This document shows, in pieces, positions 5,442 through 5,702 of a DNA stretch of 5,702 bases; positions within the stretch are counted from its first letter, which is position 1; every line of letters begins with the position of its first letter. The notes under the pieces were generated by a model, which was not told the DNA's origin, did not search any database, and saw only the letters and a list, made by a program, of their open reading frames with translations. This stretch comes from Ferrovibrio sp964429465 (GTDB taxonomy: Bacteria > Pseudomonadota > Alphaproteobacteria > Ferrovibrionales > Ferrovibrionaceae), in contig CAYSCA010000218.1 in the NCBI GenBank assembly GCA_964429465.1, positions 1-5,702 on the forward strand, read 5' to 3'. The position numbers and the translations under genes were made by a program.

Positions 5442-5469
5442 AAAAAGGGCCGGGATGAACCCGGCCCTT
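5442..5469 (-). terminator. Intrinsic terminator of rpsI
   Basis: AAGGGCCGGG (5445-5454) pairs perfectly with CCCGGCCCTT (5460-5469), a 10-bp GC-rich stem with a 5-base loop (5455-5459). Read leftward, the stem runs straight into five T residues (5446-5442). It lies 23 bases past the rpsI stop and so ends the rplM-rpsI type transcript before the A-B cluster. On the plus strand there is no T-tract after the stem, so it is directional. Confidence 0.92.
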
Positions 5470-5492
5470 CTCCGATATGCAGGCCTTGCGAC

Positions 5493-5702
5493 TTAGCGCT
5501 TCGAGAACTGGAAGCTGCGGCGGGCCTTCGGCTTGCCGTACTTCTTGCGCTCGACCACGCGCGGGTCGCGGGTCAGGAAGCCCTGGGCCTTCAGCGCCGG
5601 ACGCAGCGCCGGCTCGAACAGGCTGAGGGCGCGGCTGATGCCGTGCCGCACCGCGCCGGCCTGGCCCGACAGGCCGCCGCCCTTGACGGTCGCGACGACG
5701 TC
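5493..5702 (-). CDS. rpsI: 30S ribosomal protein S9, C-terminal part
   Basis: The gene enters from the right edge; 69 residues and the TAA stop (5495-5493) are in the window. The fragment contains KGGGLSGQAGAVRHGISRAL, then LRPALKAQGFLTRDPRVVERKK, and finishes YGKPKARRSFQFSKR. These are the hallmark blocks of S9: the GGG.SGQAGA.RHGI motif, the LTRD.R.VERKK.G segment, and the basic tail ending in SKR that reaches the P-site tRNA anticodon on the small subunit. The tail is intact. In bacteria rpsI normally follows rplM, which would lie to the right of the window. Downstream there is a strong terminator and then the A-B cluster in the same direction; many alphaproteobacteria have argC near here instead, but none is seen. 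Confidence 0.98.
   Translation of the reverse strand, partial: DVVATVKGGGLSGQAGAVRHGISRALSLFEPALRPALKAQGFLTRDPRVVERKKYGKPKARRSFQFSKR

Overview
The window looks like chromosomal DNA from a high-GC alphaproteobacterium. The evidence is the high G+C at third codon positions, an Escherichia-type IlvD, an alphaproteobacterial-looking RpsI tail, and a CoxE-like VWA protein next door. The genus cannot be fixed from the sequence alone. I see no insertion sequence, tRNA, rRNA, CRISPR array or phage gene. Coding density is high and no gene-free gap exceeds about 120 bases.

Left part (1-3027). The last 67 codons of a VWA/CoxE-like protein run rightward and converge on a complete leftward ilvD (dihydroxy-acid dehydratase, branched-chain amino acid synthesis). 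The two stop codons are six bases apart, and a perfect 8-bp hairpin overlaps both gene ends. ilvD is divergent from a LysR-type regulator. Their 116-bp shared control region holds a perfect TATAAT box for ilvD, an oppositely oriented TATACT box overlapping it, and an ATCAG-N6-CTGAT inverted repeat. This is the classic layout of a LysR regulator that controls its divergent neighbour, here probably ilvD.

Right part (3074-5702). Four small leftward genes follow each other. Each encodes one N-terminal membrane helix, a charged coiled coil and a C-terminal domain of about 70-90 residues. I recognise no named family for them. By internal comparison they fall into two types, A and B, arranged A1-B1-A2-B2 in the direction of transcription: an ancient tandem duplication of a two-gene module. 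This is the most novel content of the window. Upstream of A1 lies the 3' end of rpsI (ribosomal protein S9), closed by a strong intrinsic terminator, so the module is probably transcribed from its own promoter.

The A/B pairs are tightly packed (3-nt gap in A1-B1, 8-nt overlap in A2-B2), which suggests that each A works with its adjacent B, perhaps as a membrane-anchored coiled-coil hetero-oligomer. That role is inference; no biochemical function can be assigned.
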